Positions 24,020-36,124 of a DNA stretch of 64,000 bases are shown here, piece after piece. Each line of letters opens with the position of its first letter. The first letter of the stretch is position 1. The DNA comes from Adiantum capillus-veneris (taxonomy: Eukaryota > Streptophyta > Polypodiopsida > Polypodiales > Pteridaceae), in contig CM043953.1 in NCBI GenBank assembly GCA_014529385.2, positions 93,809,342-93,873,341 on the forward strand, written 5' to 3'. The notes under the pieces were generated by a model. It ran no database searches and had not been told where the DNA came from. It was given only the letters and a program-made list of their open reading frames with translations. The translations under genes and the position numbers were made by a program.

Positions 24020-27000
24020 ATGACTGGCTTGCGCCTTTTGTTAAGAGTAAATGAAACATTCAAAAGACAAAAACGCTAATTTAAGACAAGGAGACCCTCA
24101 AAATACACTCTAGGACAAGAATTTTACAATTGTAGCAATGTAACGGAGAAAAGAATTGAGAGCAAAAATCACCCTAAGGATCCGGTAGGAAAATTACAGC
24201 CACATTCTAGATTTTACTCAGTAGATCTTCATGTGCAAGCTAAACCTCCAAGGTGCGGTGAACTAGTCTATATGGAGGACTCTCAAAGTCCATGCAAACC
24301 TTTCTGAGCAATCGCAAAACCAAGCAACATTAGAGAGAGCGCGATATATTTAAGAGAAATAGAAAGGGGTTGTACATTTGCATGAACACAATCCAAAATT
24401 CTTGGTAGGTTTAAATTTATGCACTTGTGGTGAAAGTTGAAGTTTTGAGTGATCTTAAAGAACCAGTACTATTTCATTTTGCCACCTACATAATAACAAA
24501 TACCAAGAGAACATGTTTTTGTCTAGCATTATATGTAAGATTGAGCACATAAGATAGTATTTTTTGTGCTTCCAATAAATAAATATACACTGCATTATCA
24601 ACTTTGTCAACTACAACACTGAGGGATGTTTTTTGTAAGGCAATACAACAACCACAAAAAAATTGTTTGCTTGGCACATCTTATGTTCATAGAAAGGTAT
24701 ACTTCGAATCAACTAGTCCAACTTATATATATGAAAGGGTCAAAATGAGCTACATAACATAACTCTATTTCATGACAATCCCATTAAAATACACTACATT
24801 GCTTTTGCACATTCACCCTTGTACCTCCTAGTGCTTGGAACAACTCAAGTCTCAACCTTTGTCAAAGTAGCCTGATGGATAAACTCATGTTCTTTCAGAG
24901 AAACAACCTGACTCAGCTTATATATTCAACTTTCAAAACTAGCTAGAGTATCCGACGGATGTAAGGCCCAAAGACATTGATATACCTACCCATGAAAATC
25001 TCACCTTGAGCAAGATGTTTGTAGTTTACAGAGAGTGAAGGAGCAACAAATACTATGCAGGGGATGCAAATAGATCTATTTACTACTTACTCAAAATATT
25101 GTTAAAGGAGAAGTAAAATATTTATAACCATCCATTGAAAAAAAAAAAAGTAAAAAAGCGAATGATATTATTATTATATGCATGGGATGCAAATAGATAT
25201 AATTATAACTAGCTTAAAGTATTACTAAAAGAGAAGTAAGATATTTATAACTATTTGTTGCAAAAAGAGAAAAGGTGAATGAATATTAAATAAGAATCAT
25301 GCATGCTAAAGATGTGCCATTCTCAAAACGTCCAAGAAAGGTCATTATCAATGACATTTCAAGGTCATAGATCTATTTTGTATTTACCATTCATATTCAA
25401 ACAATACCACCATCTTGCATGATATGAAACCTCAATGTCAGTTGCCACAAATCTACAACATCTTGCTAAATATCGTGTCGTTTTCAATTTCAAAATTGTT
25501 GATTGAGGACAAGCGGCAAAGGGGAAAATCCGCCCTAAAATATAGAAAAATTAGTCAGTTGAGGACAAGGAGAAAAGGCAAAAATCCACCCTAAAATAGA
25601 GAAAAAATAGTGTAAAATATCAAGGAAAAGAAAGGATTTTTTTATGTTCGGGAAAATGATTTTTCTTGAACACCGGCAAGGGGTACTGAAAAAGCACTTG
25701 TACTATTAGGAAATATAATAGGCATTACAAGACAATGGTTTGTTGAGCGGAGTGCAAAGATTAAGTTTCACAGACCACAATCGGCTCGGATGGGCATTGA
25801 AGTGTCAAGGAAAACTCCTCCTAGCCATCCGCACCGCCGTGGATGGCCAAACAGACTTTATTTTGGACCCTGATGCTTGTAGCTCTTAAACAATATGTAC
25901 ATTGGCTCTCCATATTGCACCCTTAACCGTGGTGTATTAAACCTTGTCCAAGCCATCTGTGGCGGCCCAGATGGCCACAAAATTGTGTCGGGTGCAGAAG
26001 GGGCGATAGCTGAGCTAATGTTCAAGGCAACAAGTAGCACTTCATGACAGCTTGTGGGCACTTGTTTTCCTGCTAAGTATTGGAGGGTCTGGCATTCAAT
26101 AAATATACACATAAGAAAATCTCCATCGAATACTATAAGCAAAAGGCTATTAGACAAAATAGATTGCACCAACAAAACTCATAATTCCCAAGGAAAACTC
26201 TTTAATATACACCTTTGAACCTTTATCCTTCTGCATAACACTCTTCCAACAAGTTCTCTTTGACTGTGTAATTGTTGGAGCTTGTTTCCTTTTTAAGTTT
26301 GTCTCAGTGTGATGAAGAAATCAGTGACTATCCGCACATTTTCCCATAATCCACTGCTTGTTATTAAACCATTGGCAACATTGCCTCGTGCACCATTAAG
26401 ATCTCATGTCTTTTGCCAAGAATTTATTTTGATAATTTGCATGATGCAATGATCTCTTGCTTGATATAATTGATGAAGCACTTGCTATAGTCATCCATGT
26501 CGTCACGGTAGATGGCTAGAGGAAAGTGCTAGTACCCTTTGCTGAAGATTCTTTGAGTAGAGTTTAAGTTTTGCAAAGATCTTTGAAAGTGAAAATCACC
26601 AAATTAATTATTGTAGAGTTTAAGTTTCAGAGAAATCTTCGGAAAGTGAAAATCACCAAATTAATTATTGCTAAGTCCTCTATAGCCATTCGCATCCACG
26701 TGAACGTCTCTAGAGTCAATGTCTTGGTAAGATCTAAATTAAGAGGAAATAATAAATAATTAAGCACACAATACCATTGGTTTTTCTATATTTTTATGAT
26801 TAAGCTAGCAACCAATGTCCTGTATTTAGCTCGCAACCAATATTCTCTATTTTTTGAAATATTTATGGTTAAGCTAGTAACCATATCCTCCATTTAGTGG
26901 GCATTGAAGAAGGTTGAGATGTGCATGGCAGCTCAAAAATTGGCTTACAAGTTTCTATTTACTTAGTTGTGAAGTATGAGAATATGGTTGAATATTCCTT

Positions 27001-27255
27001 TAAAATGAAAATGAATGATATGTTAGTATCCTTTAAATTTTGTAGATTCATATTGTCCTTGGTTTCCAAGATCATCTTCAAGGTCCTCGCTCAATTTTTT
27101 TCTCGCTCGAAAATGTTTTCTTGCCCTTTGGTAAGACTCCTTAGGTTGAGGGAAAAAACTTTGACTTATCTTTGATGTTTGTGCTTGTACACAAAAGGTT
27201 TTCCAATAATAGAGAATGTTCTATATACTTAAATGAATCCAAGATAAGTCTAGAT
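24020..27255. other. No gene seen (3.2 kb)
   Basis: AT-rich sequence with short open frames only. Small local repeats occur: near 25075-25260 (ATGCAAATAGAT ... AGAGAAGTAA-ATATTTATAAC, two copies) and near 26555-26670 (GAGTTTAAGTTT ... AAATCACCAAATTAATTATTG, two copies). No RNA gene or TE domain recognised. Confidence 0.5.
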
Positions 27256-27260
27256 TCACC

Positions 27261-28300
27261 TTTTTTTTTTAAAAGTAAAACTCACAATTCGTGAGTGTAT
27301 TGTATTACACTTCATAATATTACAAAACCAACCTCAAGCTCCTATCGAGCCTTAAGGTGCAAAAGTTTACAAGATGGATGTTTGTCGCCTCGTACTAAGA
27401 TCTTTCACCACCGAATTTAAACAAAATTTCTAAGCTTTACTTACCGTTTGTTGACAACAAGGCATGAGTATTCCTAGACCAATCTTCCAAATTTTGCTTG
27501 CACCCGAACGTCCATATTAGCACTTTGCTTTCTTGTATAACCTTTGCGAAGCTTTCCACCTCAAGATCTCCTTCAAGCACCCTGTGGTTCCTTGTCTACC
27601 ATACATTATAGAAGAAGAAGTACCTTACACTTTGAGGGCTGATGAGAAGGGTAGGACTTCCAAACTTCTTACCTCCAAGGAATAAATCAATCTTGAAAAA
27701 ACCAATTTTCCATGTCCTTCGTACCCACTTGCATATTTTCCTTGCGATGCCTCTCATAGTCGGGCATTCCATGAATACATGGGCCAGATCCTCACTAGCG
27801 AACCTGCACCCCAAGCATCAATCTGGCCCAATCACTCTCTCCTGTATCTTCACCCCCGTCGAAAGAGTCCCCCACATTACCTTCCATAGAAATATCTTCA
27901 TGTACTGCGGCAAGTTTGACTTCCATATGTTCTCCGTTACTTGCTCCACCATTCCTCCGACCATTGTTTTTTTCATATCTTGTTAAGCGGGCTGGACCAA
28001 TTCTTCTTGTGCATCATTGCATATATATTTGCATGATATATGCATTTAGAATGGGGTTTCCATAAGAGACTGCTTCCGGGCCATCTCCAGGCATTCCATT
28101 CAAACCCCAATTCACAGATTGACATCACTACATTGTCAAGCTCTTTTATCACTTTGTTGACCAGCAATATCTCCAAGCCATTAAGTTGGAACTGGGTTAC
28201 CAGAAGGTCAATGGTTTTCCATCTCTTACTGTCACCATCCCAGAAGTGCCTAAGTCGATTCAATTCCTTATTATTCAATTTTCTGACTGTTTCTATCTAA
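27261..28300 (-). mobile_element. 5'-truncated LINE (non-LTR retrotransposon) 3' end
   Basis: On the minus strand the C-terminal RT-associated zinc-binding region is clear: IWKSNLPQYMKIFLWKVMWGTL, then GVKIQERVIGPD, then C-x2-C (CLGC) and EDLAHVFMECPTMRGIARKI (about 27960-27720). A TGA lies just before CLGC. A run of ten T at 27261-27270 on the plus strand is the poly(A) tail of the minus-strand copy, as expected for a LINE 3' end. Upstream sequence to about 28300 gives the preceding part (FWDGDSKRWK); RT palm and endonuclease are absent, so the copy is 5'-truncated. Confidence 0.8.
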
Positions 28301-28319
28301 TAGGGACTTTGTGGGGTGG

Positions 28320-29790
28320 AACTACAACTTTAGAGAGCCAGGGGGCCTAGTTCACGTTTAACACTAGGTTGGGAATGAGAAACTTCTATGTTTTGAGAAA
28401 AACTTTTATGTCATGTTGTTAAATGATCATTTTGCTTGAATTATTTGAGGAGTTTTAAAATACGTTTTCTAGTGATATATATCCACAAAGTTAAATTATG
28501 AGATGAAACAAATTTTCTTTTATCTATCAATTTTACCATTAATCTTACTCTTGCACATCATTTCTCAACCTAAATAGTGTGAAAAATGTGTCCTGTTTTT
28601 CGTCCTTTTTCAAAGTTTGCTAAACTTCTCCACCATAAAACTTATATTTGTGAGGTCTAGCACTGTAGAGGATTAGCCTTAGTAGTTCCCAACATGTTTT
28701 CATGCTTCTAAAGAGAATCAAATGTTCAAATCAAAAACTGTAACTTAATTTAGAAAATTTACCAATCTTGTTTTTTGACCAAATTTTATACTTTTATAAA
28801 ATGTTGTGGTGGCTATAATAATATCCAAAAGCAATTTGAATTCCATAGCATAACAGGATTCTTCCTTGATTTTTTGGGCATCTAATACTCCTTATAGCTT
28901 ACTATACAAGAATGGTTGATTTTTTCAATTCACCCTCAAATCTGAGTCATTCTAGTGTAGCTAGTATAGTTTTATTAAGATAGCTAATCCTAAACCAATT
29001 ATATAAACTTTGTAGCTGATAACAATATAAAATCATAACCTTCAAATTTGCATCTATATGGAGAACTTTATATGGGAGTTGAGAGGTCATAATGAAAACC
29101 CCAATTTTTTCTTGTTTGTTGTTTTTAGTACTTGATCATCATGATCAAGATCTTTCTTAGTGAGAAATTTTATGTGCTATTGACATACTCCATATCTCCT
29201 CCTCATGAATGTAAATATCCAAAGGAACTGAAAAGAAAATGTATACATTGACAATATTGAGCATGGCAGTATAAACTTTGATAATAGATCAACGGAATGG
29301 GAAAAACGTGATTTTTTAAACTTAATTCTATGTCTGAAAAATAAAGGTGAGCTTAAAAGAATGATAAGCTTTGGTCACCAACCAATAGAAGCTTGAGAGA
29401 AAATTTTCTCTCTTGGAAGAGAAAAATTCCTAGTCTTCTCAATATGCAATAGACCGCAACAAATGATTGTTTTGTGCAAAATGCAATAGTACATCAACTT
29501 TGGAGGCTTGCCGTGGTCAAAACATGATATATTTTACAGGTTTCTCGTTTTTCTCATATGTAGTAGTCCTTGAATTATAAGCTCAAGAAAGTATTTTCTA
29601 AAACAAGGAGATATCCTATGGTATTGCATTTTTTTCTCAAACCTTGAAAAGACACAACAACCTCGTGTTAAAGACAGGTGCAAGGTACAAACTCTTGGTA
29701 GTCACCCACAAGACAATTTAACCATTGGCTTCATCATGCATAAGATTGAATAAATACTACGATATCCCCACTACTTTGTCAGATCCCAAT
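28320..29790. other. No gene seen
   Basis: AT-rich sequence with no recognised coding or RNA feature. Confidence 0.5.
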
Positions 29791-29803
29791 AGTGGGTGTA
29801 GAT

Positions 29804-30037
29804 GTTGGAAATAGGGTTGTAAGAAAACACACACACACACAGCTTGGAGAAGACGAAGCAAGCTCAAAGCACACAACAAGGAGTGTATTACTTAGTGTGC
29901 AATGGAAAGATAAGATAGCCCTAGAGTGCTGGGCGTATTTACAGTGCACGGGGAAAAAAACCTGCTAGTGAGGGAAAAAATGTTACGATGGTCCTAAGCG
30001 TGCTCACACACATCACTACCACATGTATATGGTAACA
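29804..30037 (-). repeat. 3' LTR of element C
   Basis: Equal in length (234 bp) to the right copy, beginning TGTTGGAAATAG and ending GGTAACA on the plus strand. Confidence 0.9.
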
Positions 30038-30236
30038 AATCCCCTTTGGGAGTGATGCGGTGAATGAGAGCTGTTACATAGAGTATAGGAAAGTGCCATG
30101 TCTAGAGGACATGATCAGTCCACACACATCACTACCACATGTATATGGTAACAAATCCCCTCTGGGAGTGATGCGGTGAGTGAGAGCTGTTACATAGAGT
30201 ATAGGAAAGTGACATGTCCTGAGGACATGATCAGTC
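30005..30236. repeat. 116-bp tandem duplication across the LTR/internal junction of element C
   Basis: Copy 1 (30005-30120) and copy 2 (30121-30236) match with few differences. The unit includes the end of the LTR, the polypurine tract (CCAAAGGGGATT on the minus strand) and the end of pol, so the element has two polypurine tracts. Confidence 0.9.
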
Positions 30237-31217
30237 CACAAAGAGAAGTAAGCCCAAAGCTTTGGGAAAAGCTTCGAACTTCTCATGAGACAATGCCTTT
30301 GTGAAAAGAACTGCGAGGTTGTCTTGTGTTGGCACATAAGCCAAGATGATCTCTCCTTCTAAGAGTCTCTCCCTGAATAGTGATAATACACCGCAATGTG
30401 CTTTGTGCGAGCATGAAAAACGAGGTTCCTTGCAATTGCCTATGCGCTTTGACTTTCAGTGTAGATGATGTTGGCAGTGTCTTGTCCAACACCCAAATCA
30501 GCCAAACGCGTCTGAGCCATACACACTCAATCGTAGATGTGAAGACTTTCCCGTACTGAGCCTCACAACTGGAAGTGGCCCCGGTAGATTTCTTCTTGCT
30601 CAACCATGATATACATGAACTGTCAAGCATGAAACAAAAACCACTTGTGGACAACTTGCGTGTCAAAACAACCAGCCCAATCTAAGTCCCAAAAGGCATG
30701 TAAATTTGGTGGCAATGATCCCCCTTGGGATAAAACAACCCAAGATGTAAATTTCCACTCAAGTAGCGAAAGATCCTCTTGACAGCGTGCCAGTGCCCTA
30801 GGCTATGCATAAATTTTCTGACGTGTGAGATTGCAAACTCATATATGGTCTTGTGTTGCATACATAAATAAGGCATTCAACAATGGTTTGGTAAAGAGTC
30901 ACATCGGCAGGATCACCAGCATCATCAAGACTCAATTTCAAACATGTTTCCATGGGAGTGACAATAGGTTTGCGATCCTCAAGTACAAACTTACATAGCA
31001 ATGTCTCTATGTAACTTGTCTATCACAAGGCAATACCACCATCACACTGCTTAAATTGTATGCCCAAGTAATGATGCAACATCCCCAAATCTTTCATCTT
31101 GAAAGTAGCATTTAAATCATCCTTAAATTCAACAATATGTGCCTTAAATTCAACAATCGTATGCATAACAATCTGATGCATAAGATGCATGTGGAAGAAC
31201 ATGAACGAGTATGACAA
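30231..31217 (-). pseudogene. RT C-terminus and RNase H of element C
   Basis: Reading leftward: HIVEFKDDLNATFKMKDLGMLHHYLGI (about 31140-31050), then TPMETCLKLSLDDAGDP, QTIVECLIYVCNTRP, KRIFRYLSGNLHLGL, and RNase H with STSGFCFML, SSCISWLSKKK, SCEAQY and ECVWLRR (30660-30510). The end is KALGLLLFVD with a stop at 30231-30233. The RT fingers and the YVDD palm, which should precede EFKDDL, are gone. Several frameshifts are present. Confidence 0.88.
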
Positions 31218-31392
31218 GACAAAGGTGCATCCAATTTATTGTCACGCGAAGTATGCACCAGTCATTTTGGCATAGCTCTAGCCTGCTCATTCTCAGTCTT
31301 TGTCACACCAAGTATATCATGTACATTTGCATCAGTAATAGGCTTATCTGTAACATTTTCAAAAAACCCCGTAGGTTGTACATTTGCCTCAT

Positions 31393-32021
31393 TCAAATTT
31401 CCACCATTGAAAAGAGGCAACAAAGTGTCATAAATGTCCTACGAACTAACATTACTCTCTCTAGTACATTACAGCAAGGGTTGAACAAAATCTTCCGTAA
31501 ACACAACATCCCGTGAAACCAAGACAGGTTTTGTTTGTGGATGCCACAACCTGTAACCTTTTCTTTCAATATTGTAACCAACAAAAATGCATTTGATAGT
31601 CTTATCATCCAATTTTCTGCGCTGCATTTGTGGAACTAAAGCATAAGCCAAACAGCCAAGATGCGCATGTGATCAATAAATGGCTTTCTATCATGCCATG
31701 CTTCATATGCATGCTTGGGTAATCATCAATGAAAGTCACGAAGTAAAGGTAATTGCCCAAGAACGGAGTTTGCATATGCCCACAAGCATCACTATCCACA
31801 AGCTCAAACATGCATGTAGCCCTAATTGAACCATCCTTTGGAAACTTCAAACACTGCATCTTACCCAAAATACAATGTTCACAAACATGCTTCACAAGTG
31901 CTTCAAGAGGCAACAAATAAGCAACCATATCAGATTTTTTCAAACGCAGCAAACTGACAAAATTCAAATGCCCAAAACGAGCATGCCAATGTTTTGCATT
32001 TGACACAACGTTTGAATCCAC
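31393..32021 (-). pseudogene. Integrase of element C with core deletion
   Basis: GAG-pre-integrase zinc region: HWHARFGHLNF and CEHCILGKM (about 31990-31850). The core opens with DACGHMQTPFLGNYLYFVTFIDDY (first Asp) but then jumps, near 31700, to the post-catalytic YEAWHDRKP-like segment, so the second Asp and the Glu are missing. The following QMQRRKLDDKTIKCIFVGY and KGYRLWHPQTKPVLVSRDVVF are typical copia integrase C-terminal sequence. Confidence 0.87.
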
Positions 32022-32029
32022 GACTGCAT

Positions 32030-32413
32030 TTACAAAATTCTACCCACACTTGTCATACAAAGTGAGGTTATACAACCCACGGTATAAAATGCCAAATGCA
32101 ACAATTTCATCTCACCAAAACTGAGATCATGAACTGCACATCTGTCATCCACAAATTTGACAACAAGACCAAGTTTGGCAAGTGCACATACAGACAAAAG
32201 GTACTTTTTGATCCCAGGTACATATAGTGCATCAACAAGTGTGACATATTTTCCATACGCAGCAGTTAGCACAATCTTTCCAACTCCCTTCACTGGATAA
32301 GAGGCATTATCAGCACAAGTGATTGTATTCCCATGAGGGACATCCTTGATAGAGATAAACAAGTCACGATGAGAAGTAATGTGCTTTGTAGCACCACTGT
32401 CAAAGTACCACAC
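32030..32413 (-). pseudogene. Aspartic protease of element C
   Basis: WYFDSGATKHITSH at about 32410-32370 is the copia protease active site (Asp-Ser-Gly-Ala), followed by ITCADNASYPVKGVGKIVL and DALYVPGIKKYLLSV, the usual continuation. The 127-residue frame is intact within itself, but flanking frames are broken. Confidence 0.9.
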
Positions 32414-32529
32414 ATGAGCATCTGCAACAGCTGGCCTGCATGTGTCATGGACAAAAGGATCATAAGTTCACTCTGCACTAAAAGCCTATTCTGCATCTAC
32501 ATCAACATCAAAATCTCCTTTCACTGAAA

Positions 32530-33310
32530 ATTCTTCAATTGTTCCACTTGTCGTGGAACCAACCTCTTTCTTCTTAGCCTCTTTTGCCTTCAATTTCGGA
32601 CACTGCTTGATCAAGTGATCATTGGCCTTACATTTATGGCAACACATCTTCTTTTTGCCCTTTTCACTAGAATTTTAGAAAAAGTGATGCCAGCAGAAGC
32701 ATTAGGAACAGGTGCCTTTCCACTCGCAGAAGAACCATGAGGAGTGTCTACATTACTGTTTTTTTCCTTTGAGCACAAATAAAGGCCTTTTCAATTGCAT
32801 GTTGTTTAGCCCTATTTTTTTTGGAAAGTAACTCTTGCAATAGCAATGTGCATAATGCAAGGAAATAAGGTAGAGGTTGTAATTACAAAGGAAATAGTGG
32901 CAGAGGCACTCAGATTGCCCACTGAAGGGATGAACTTGAAAACTTAAGGATTTCCTTAGGTCATAAGTCTCCAAGTACTAGAAAAAGTCTGATAAGAATC
33001 TGGCAAATCATCAAGAACGTTCTGCACAAGGAAACTATCAGAAATGACAGTTTTCTTGTACAAAGATAAGTTGCTCATTAATATCCTTGATACCAACAAG
33101 GAAAGTGTCCATTTCATCTTCCTCATGCATAATCTTCGACTCCAGATCTTTACGCAACAATGCAGTTTTAGTTTCATTGCGACTTGCATAAAGACTATCC
33201 AGATTTGCAGATTTAGCTGACCGAATGTGAGGAGTAATAGTGCGCTTCACAGATAATGCAATAAATGCATGAGTTTGTGCATCTTTTACATCCCAACGAG
33301 CCTGCTCAGT
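32530..33310 (-). pseudogene. gag of element C
   Basis: The Gag core of the plant copia type is visible in pieces: ARWDVKDAQTHAFIALS, then SLYASRNETKTALLRKDLESKIMHEEDEMDTFLVGIKDINEQL and VLDDLPDSYQTF (about 33300-32990). A CCHC knuckle, CHKCKANDHLIKQC, lies at about 32640-32600 on the minus strand. Frameshifts separate the pieces. Confidence 0.85.
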
Positions 33311-33735
33311 AGCAACAACAATTCAGCCACCAAAACCTGCAACATCCTTAACATCCCCTGTATCCTCAGAACCGAGACATACATGGCGAATGCATGTACT
33401 TGATATGAAAACTGCCTAAAAAGAGAAGAAATAAAGCGGAACGAACATGTGCTATATAGCACAACCCGAATTAGATTGTAAGGGACCTGTTATGCAAAAA
33501 ACGATACTGACAGAAACTCTGCACAAAAGAATGAAATTGTCTACACAACTCTACATGTAGTGGAAACAAAGGCCAAAATGAGCTCGAATGGAAAATCTAA
33601 GCACACCAAGCTCTACAAGTTGTCTCCAAGTATTTGTTGTCGACTTGTTGACGCTCACCAAAGCTCACCGAAATCTGAGAAAGTGAGCAAGCGTGTGAAA
33701 GCAATGTTGGTGATTTGCTCGAGAGGACGCAACTT

Positions 33736-33747
33736 GCTCTGCTACCA
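33736..33747 (-). promoter_or_regulatory. Primer-binding site of element C
   Basis: Minus-strand TGGTAGCAGAGC, two bases from the 5' LTR; one mismatch from the site used by elements A, D, E and F. Confidence 0.88.
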
Positions 33748-33749
33748 AT

Positions 33750-33983
33750 TGTTAAAAACAAGGTTACAAGGAAAAACACACACAGCTTGGAGAAGATGAA
33801 GGAAGCTCAAGCCACACAATAGAGAGTGTATTACTTAGTGTGCAATGGAAAGATAAGATAGCTTCGAGTGCTGATGGGCGTATATACAATGCACGAGGGA
33901 AAAAAGCTGCTATTGAGGGAAAAAAATGCCCCGATAATCCTAAGCGTGTTCACACACATCACTACCACATATATATGGTAACA
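33750..33983 (-). repeat. 5' LTR of element C
   Basis: 234 bp, matching 29804-30037 with scattered substitutions. Confidence 0.9.
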
Positions 33984-33989
33984 TTAGAG

Positions 33990-34255
33990 CTAGGTACTAA
34001 TATATGCCTCCCACACCCCCAACTCCGGCGCACACACTAGCATGCATCAATACAACGATGTATGTGATTCGTTTCTATCATTACTCTAGAGTTGCAACGC
34101 AAACTCATCCATAATGAAGCGTAGCACTAAAAGAAGCCTTAGGTGGACAAAACTAATGCTTAATTGGTCGTAACTCTATATACATGTGTGCACACAGCTC
34201 GACATTTGTGCGTCTCTTAATTTTTCATTGTGAAAGTCTCTCTTTGCTTCCCAGC

Positions 34256-34350
<95 letters not shown>

Positions 34351-35025
34351 CCACTCACTCCATCGGATAACAATGGCAACAAACAAAAAGGCCACATGTC
34401 CAATATCAAAGACGCCTCTACATGAGGATGGGTTGGAGCCGGGTCTCGCGATGTTTTGTGGTATTAGTGAATTTAAGAATTAATAGGTGTCCCCCTTCGT
34501 TTTGGATTTTGAAAAATATCTAGTTTGGACCACGTTCTCTTTCTTTAATAAGTGCTTTGTTCTCATTTCACTCCCTCGAACTAGGAAGAGGAAGAGCGCT
34601 CTGAATTTAATATTCCTTCGAGCTCGGAAGAGGAAGAGCGTCATGCAAAAGGAGAGTTAATACTCACAAAAAATTGAGTATTAGGAGCATCACGAAAACT
34701 TTGGAACATGTTCCCTTGATCGTGCTAAAACGAAACTTGGACTAGTGAGACCCATATATAATAAAATTTCCATAATGTCACTAATTTCCTTAGTGCATAG
34801 CGTGACTCGCCTCTTAGGAATACAATTCAAGAGTTCATACATCATCAAAAGAAAAAAAAAACAGCGTGTTGTATAAAACCTCATAAAGACTAGCACCCAT
34901 ACTAACTTAATAACTTGGTCTCTCTCTCTCTCCTTCTCTCTCTCATCTGAAGACTGCATACCCAATCTCTCTTATACATCAAAAAATCCAGGACAGCCTG
35001 TCAATACACATTTCTTTGAGTCAGA
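33990..35025. other. No gene; microsatellite and short duplication
   Basis: Contains (TG)n-(GA)n at 34258-34348 and a repeated block around GGAAGAGGAAGAGCG at 34586 and 34628. A minus-strand open frame at 34690-34965 overlaps a CT repeat and has no motif. Confidence 0.5.
34258..34348. repeat. (TG)n-(GA)n compound microsatellite
   Basis: About 22 TG units, a short CG-rich step and about 18 GA units. Confidence 0.95.
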
Positions 35026-35028
35026 TAA

Positions 35029-35310
35029 TCAAAATAAGCCGGCATCCCTCTCTTTCGGTGCAGGAGAATTACAATGAATGTTGTCACACCCAAACCTTCC
35101 CGTGAGCTTGCAGCATGAGCATGGGTATGAATCATCTGCCTGCTCAAGCTTATGCTGAAAACCTCCCGAGCCGCTCAAACATCTGCATTGAGAAACATCA
35201 TACGAATGCGCACACTCGGATGCTCGTTCTTCTTGGAATTGAGTAGCTTGAGCTGCCTCTTGATCAGAGCATGAGAGCCTGAAGCACATACACTCAAGAT
35301 CGGATATCAA
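35029..35310 (-). CDS. Cys-rich ORF downstream of the YqaJ-like gene; possible last or alternative exon
   Basis: The minus-strand frame encodes about 90 residues with clustered cysteines: CMCFRLSC, QCRC, CSCC, then GRFGCDNIHC. The paired spacing is suggestive of metal binding. It overlaps the end of the YqaJ-like ORF in another frame and is preceded by a possible splice acceptor (TTTTTAG at about 35313-35319 on the minus strand). It could be an alternative 3' exon of that gene, a separate small gene or chance. No homolog recognised. Confidence 0.35.
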   Translation of the reverse strand: MISDLECMCFRLSCSDQEAAQATQFQEERASECAHSYDVSQCRCLSGSGGFQHKLEQADDSYPCSCCKLTGRFGCDNIHCNSPAPKERDAGLF

Positions 35311-36103
35311 ACTAAAAACTTTGTAATTAATAAAGCCTTCTTAGAAAGTCGCTTGCTTTCCCTGACAGCAGTCGGTGTCATCTTGTGGCGTAATATGGGC
35401 TTAAATACATTGACATCAATCTTCTTCTGTGATTCAAGAGCCCTCTTACCAGGAACCACACTTCCCCACCAAAAATCTTTCAGCACATCAAAAATAAGCT
35501 CCCAATAGTCTGGATCGCGCTCAACTCTAAACAACGCACAACCATTCATGGTCCAGACAAACACATCTAGCCAATCTCTATCCAGTATCTCCATCAAACC
35601 TTGGATCTGAGGCATATGGTGAAAAGGGACCTCACTCCATGGTACACAAAATTCTGGTTTTCCTGAATTGTATGGACATTTCACCTCTAGTATACCGCTA
35701 CTAGCTTCGGGCAGACCAGGTTCTACTAAACCATCCGGAGATCCTCCGATCCATTCCTTTCTCTTATCTCCTTCCTGATAGATCTTGAATGCTAAGTACT
35801 TCACTGTCATGCCGGTGAACTCTTCGTACATCTGTATCGCTTCAGCTTCCCTTTTAATACCCCAATCTGTCGCTGTGTTCCCAGGAAAAGGCTTCAGCAG
35901 GCCTAGCTTTTGGGCCCAAACCTCCGTCCGTCTAAAGTTCCCAAAAAAGCCTAATACTGATGCAAATGTGCTTGCTGTTAATCTGTCTTGCCTCAACTCT
36001 TGCCATTGTTCTGTTCTCTGCTTTAGAACGAGCGGTATTTCCTGCTCCGAGTCCCCTCCTGGAGCAACAGCGGCAGCATCAACCGCAGCAACGGCAGGTT
36101 CAA
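35307..36103 (-). CDS. YqaJ / lambda-exonuclease-like nuclease, main exon of a host gene
   Basis: The open frame (about 265 residues) is intact. It carries the YqaJ viral-recombinase-type PD-(D/E)XK nuclease fold in order: QRTEQW-x6-DRLTASTFASVLGF, then DWGIKREAEAI (catalytic Glu), GGSPDGLV (Asp), GILEVKCPYNSGKPE (Glu-x-Lys), HHMPQIQGLMEILDRDW, and FRVERDPDYWELI. All expected catalytic residues are present. Plants have nuclear-encoded relatives of this phage nuclease family; their role is uncertain, with organelle DNA maintenance being one proposal. The 5' edge is probably a splice acceptor: a T-rich stretch ends in GCAG at 36104 on the minus strand. Upstream exons must therefore lie to the right, and I could not find them. 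It ends with TGA at 35307-35309. It is the only non-TE gene I can support here. Confidence 0.8.
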
Positions 36104-36124
36104 CTGCAACGAACAAACAAAAAG

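Larger units (their letters stand above)
29804..33983 (-). mobile_element. Element C: Ty1/copia retrotransposon, decayed
   Basis: Two 234-bp LTRs (29804-30037 and 33750-33983) flank a minus-strand Gag-protease-integrase-RT-RNase H order, the copia order. A primer-binding site is next to the right LTR and a purine tract next to the left LTR. Large internal deletions remove the integrase core and the RT palm. The flanking 5-mers GTAGA (29799-29803) and TTAGA (33984-33988) differ at one position and may be a decayed target duplication. Confidence 0.92.

Noticed and set aside
35307-36103. YqaJ-like gene as bacterial or phage contamination
   Set aside because: It follows a plausible splice acceptor, lies between plant retroelements and fits the plant branch of the family.
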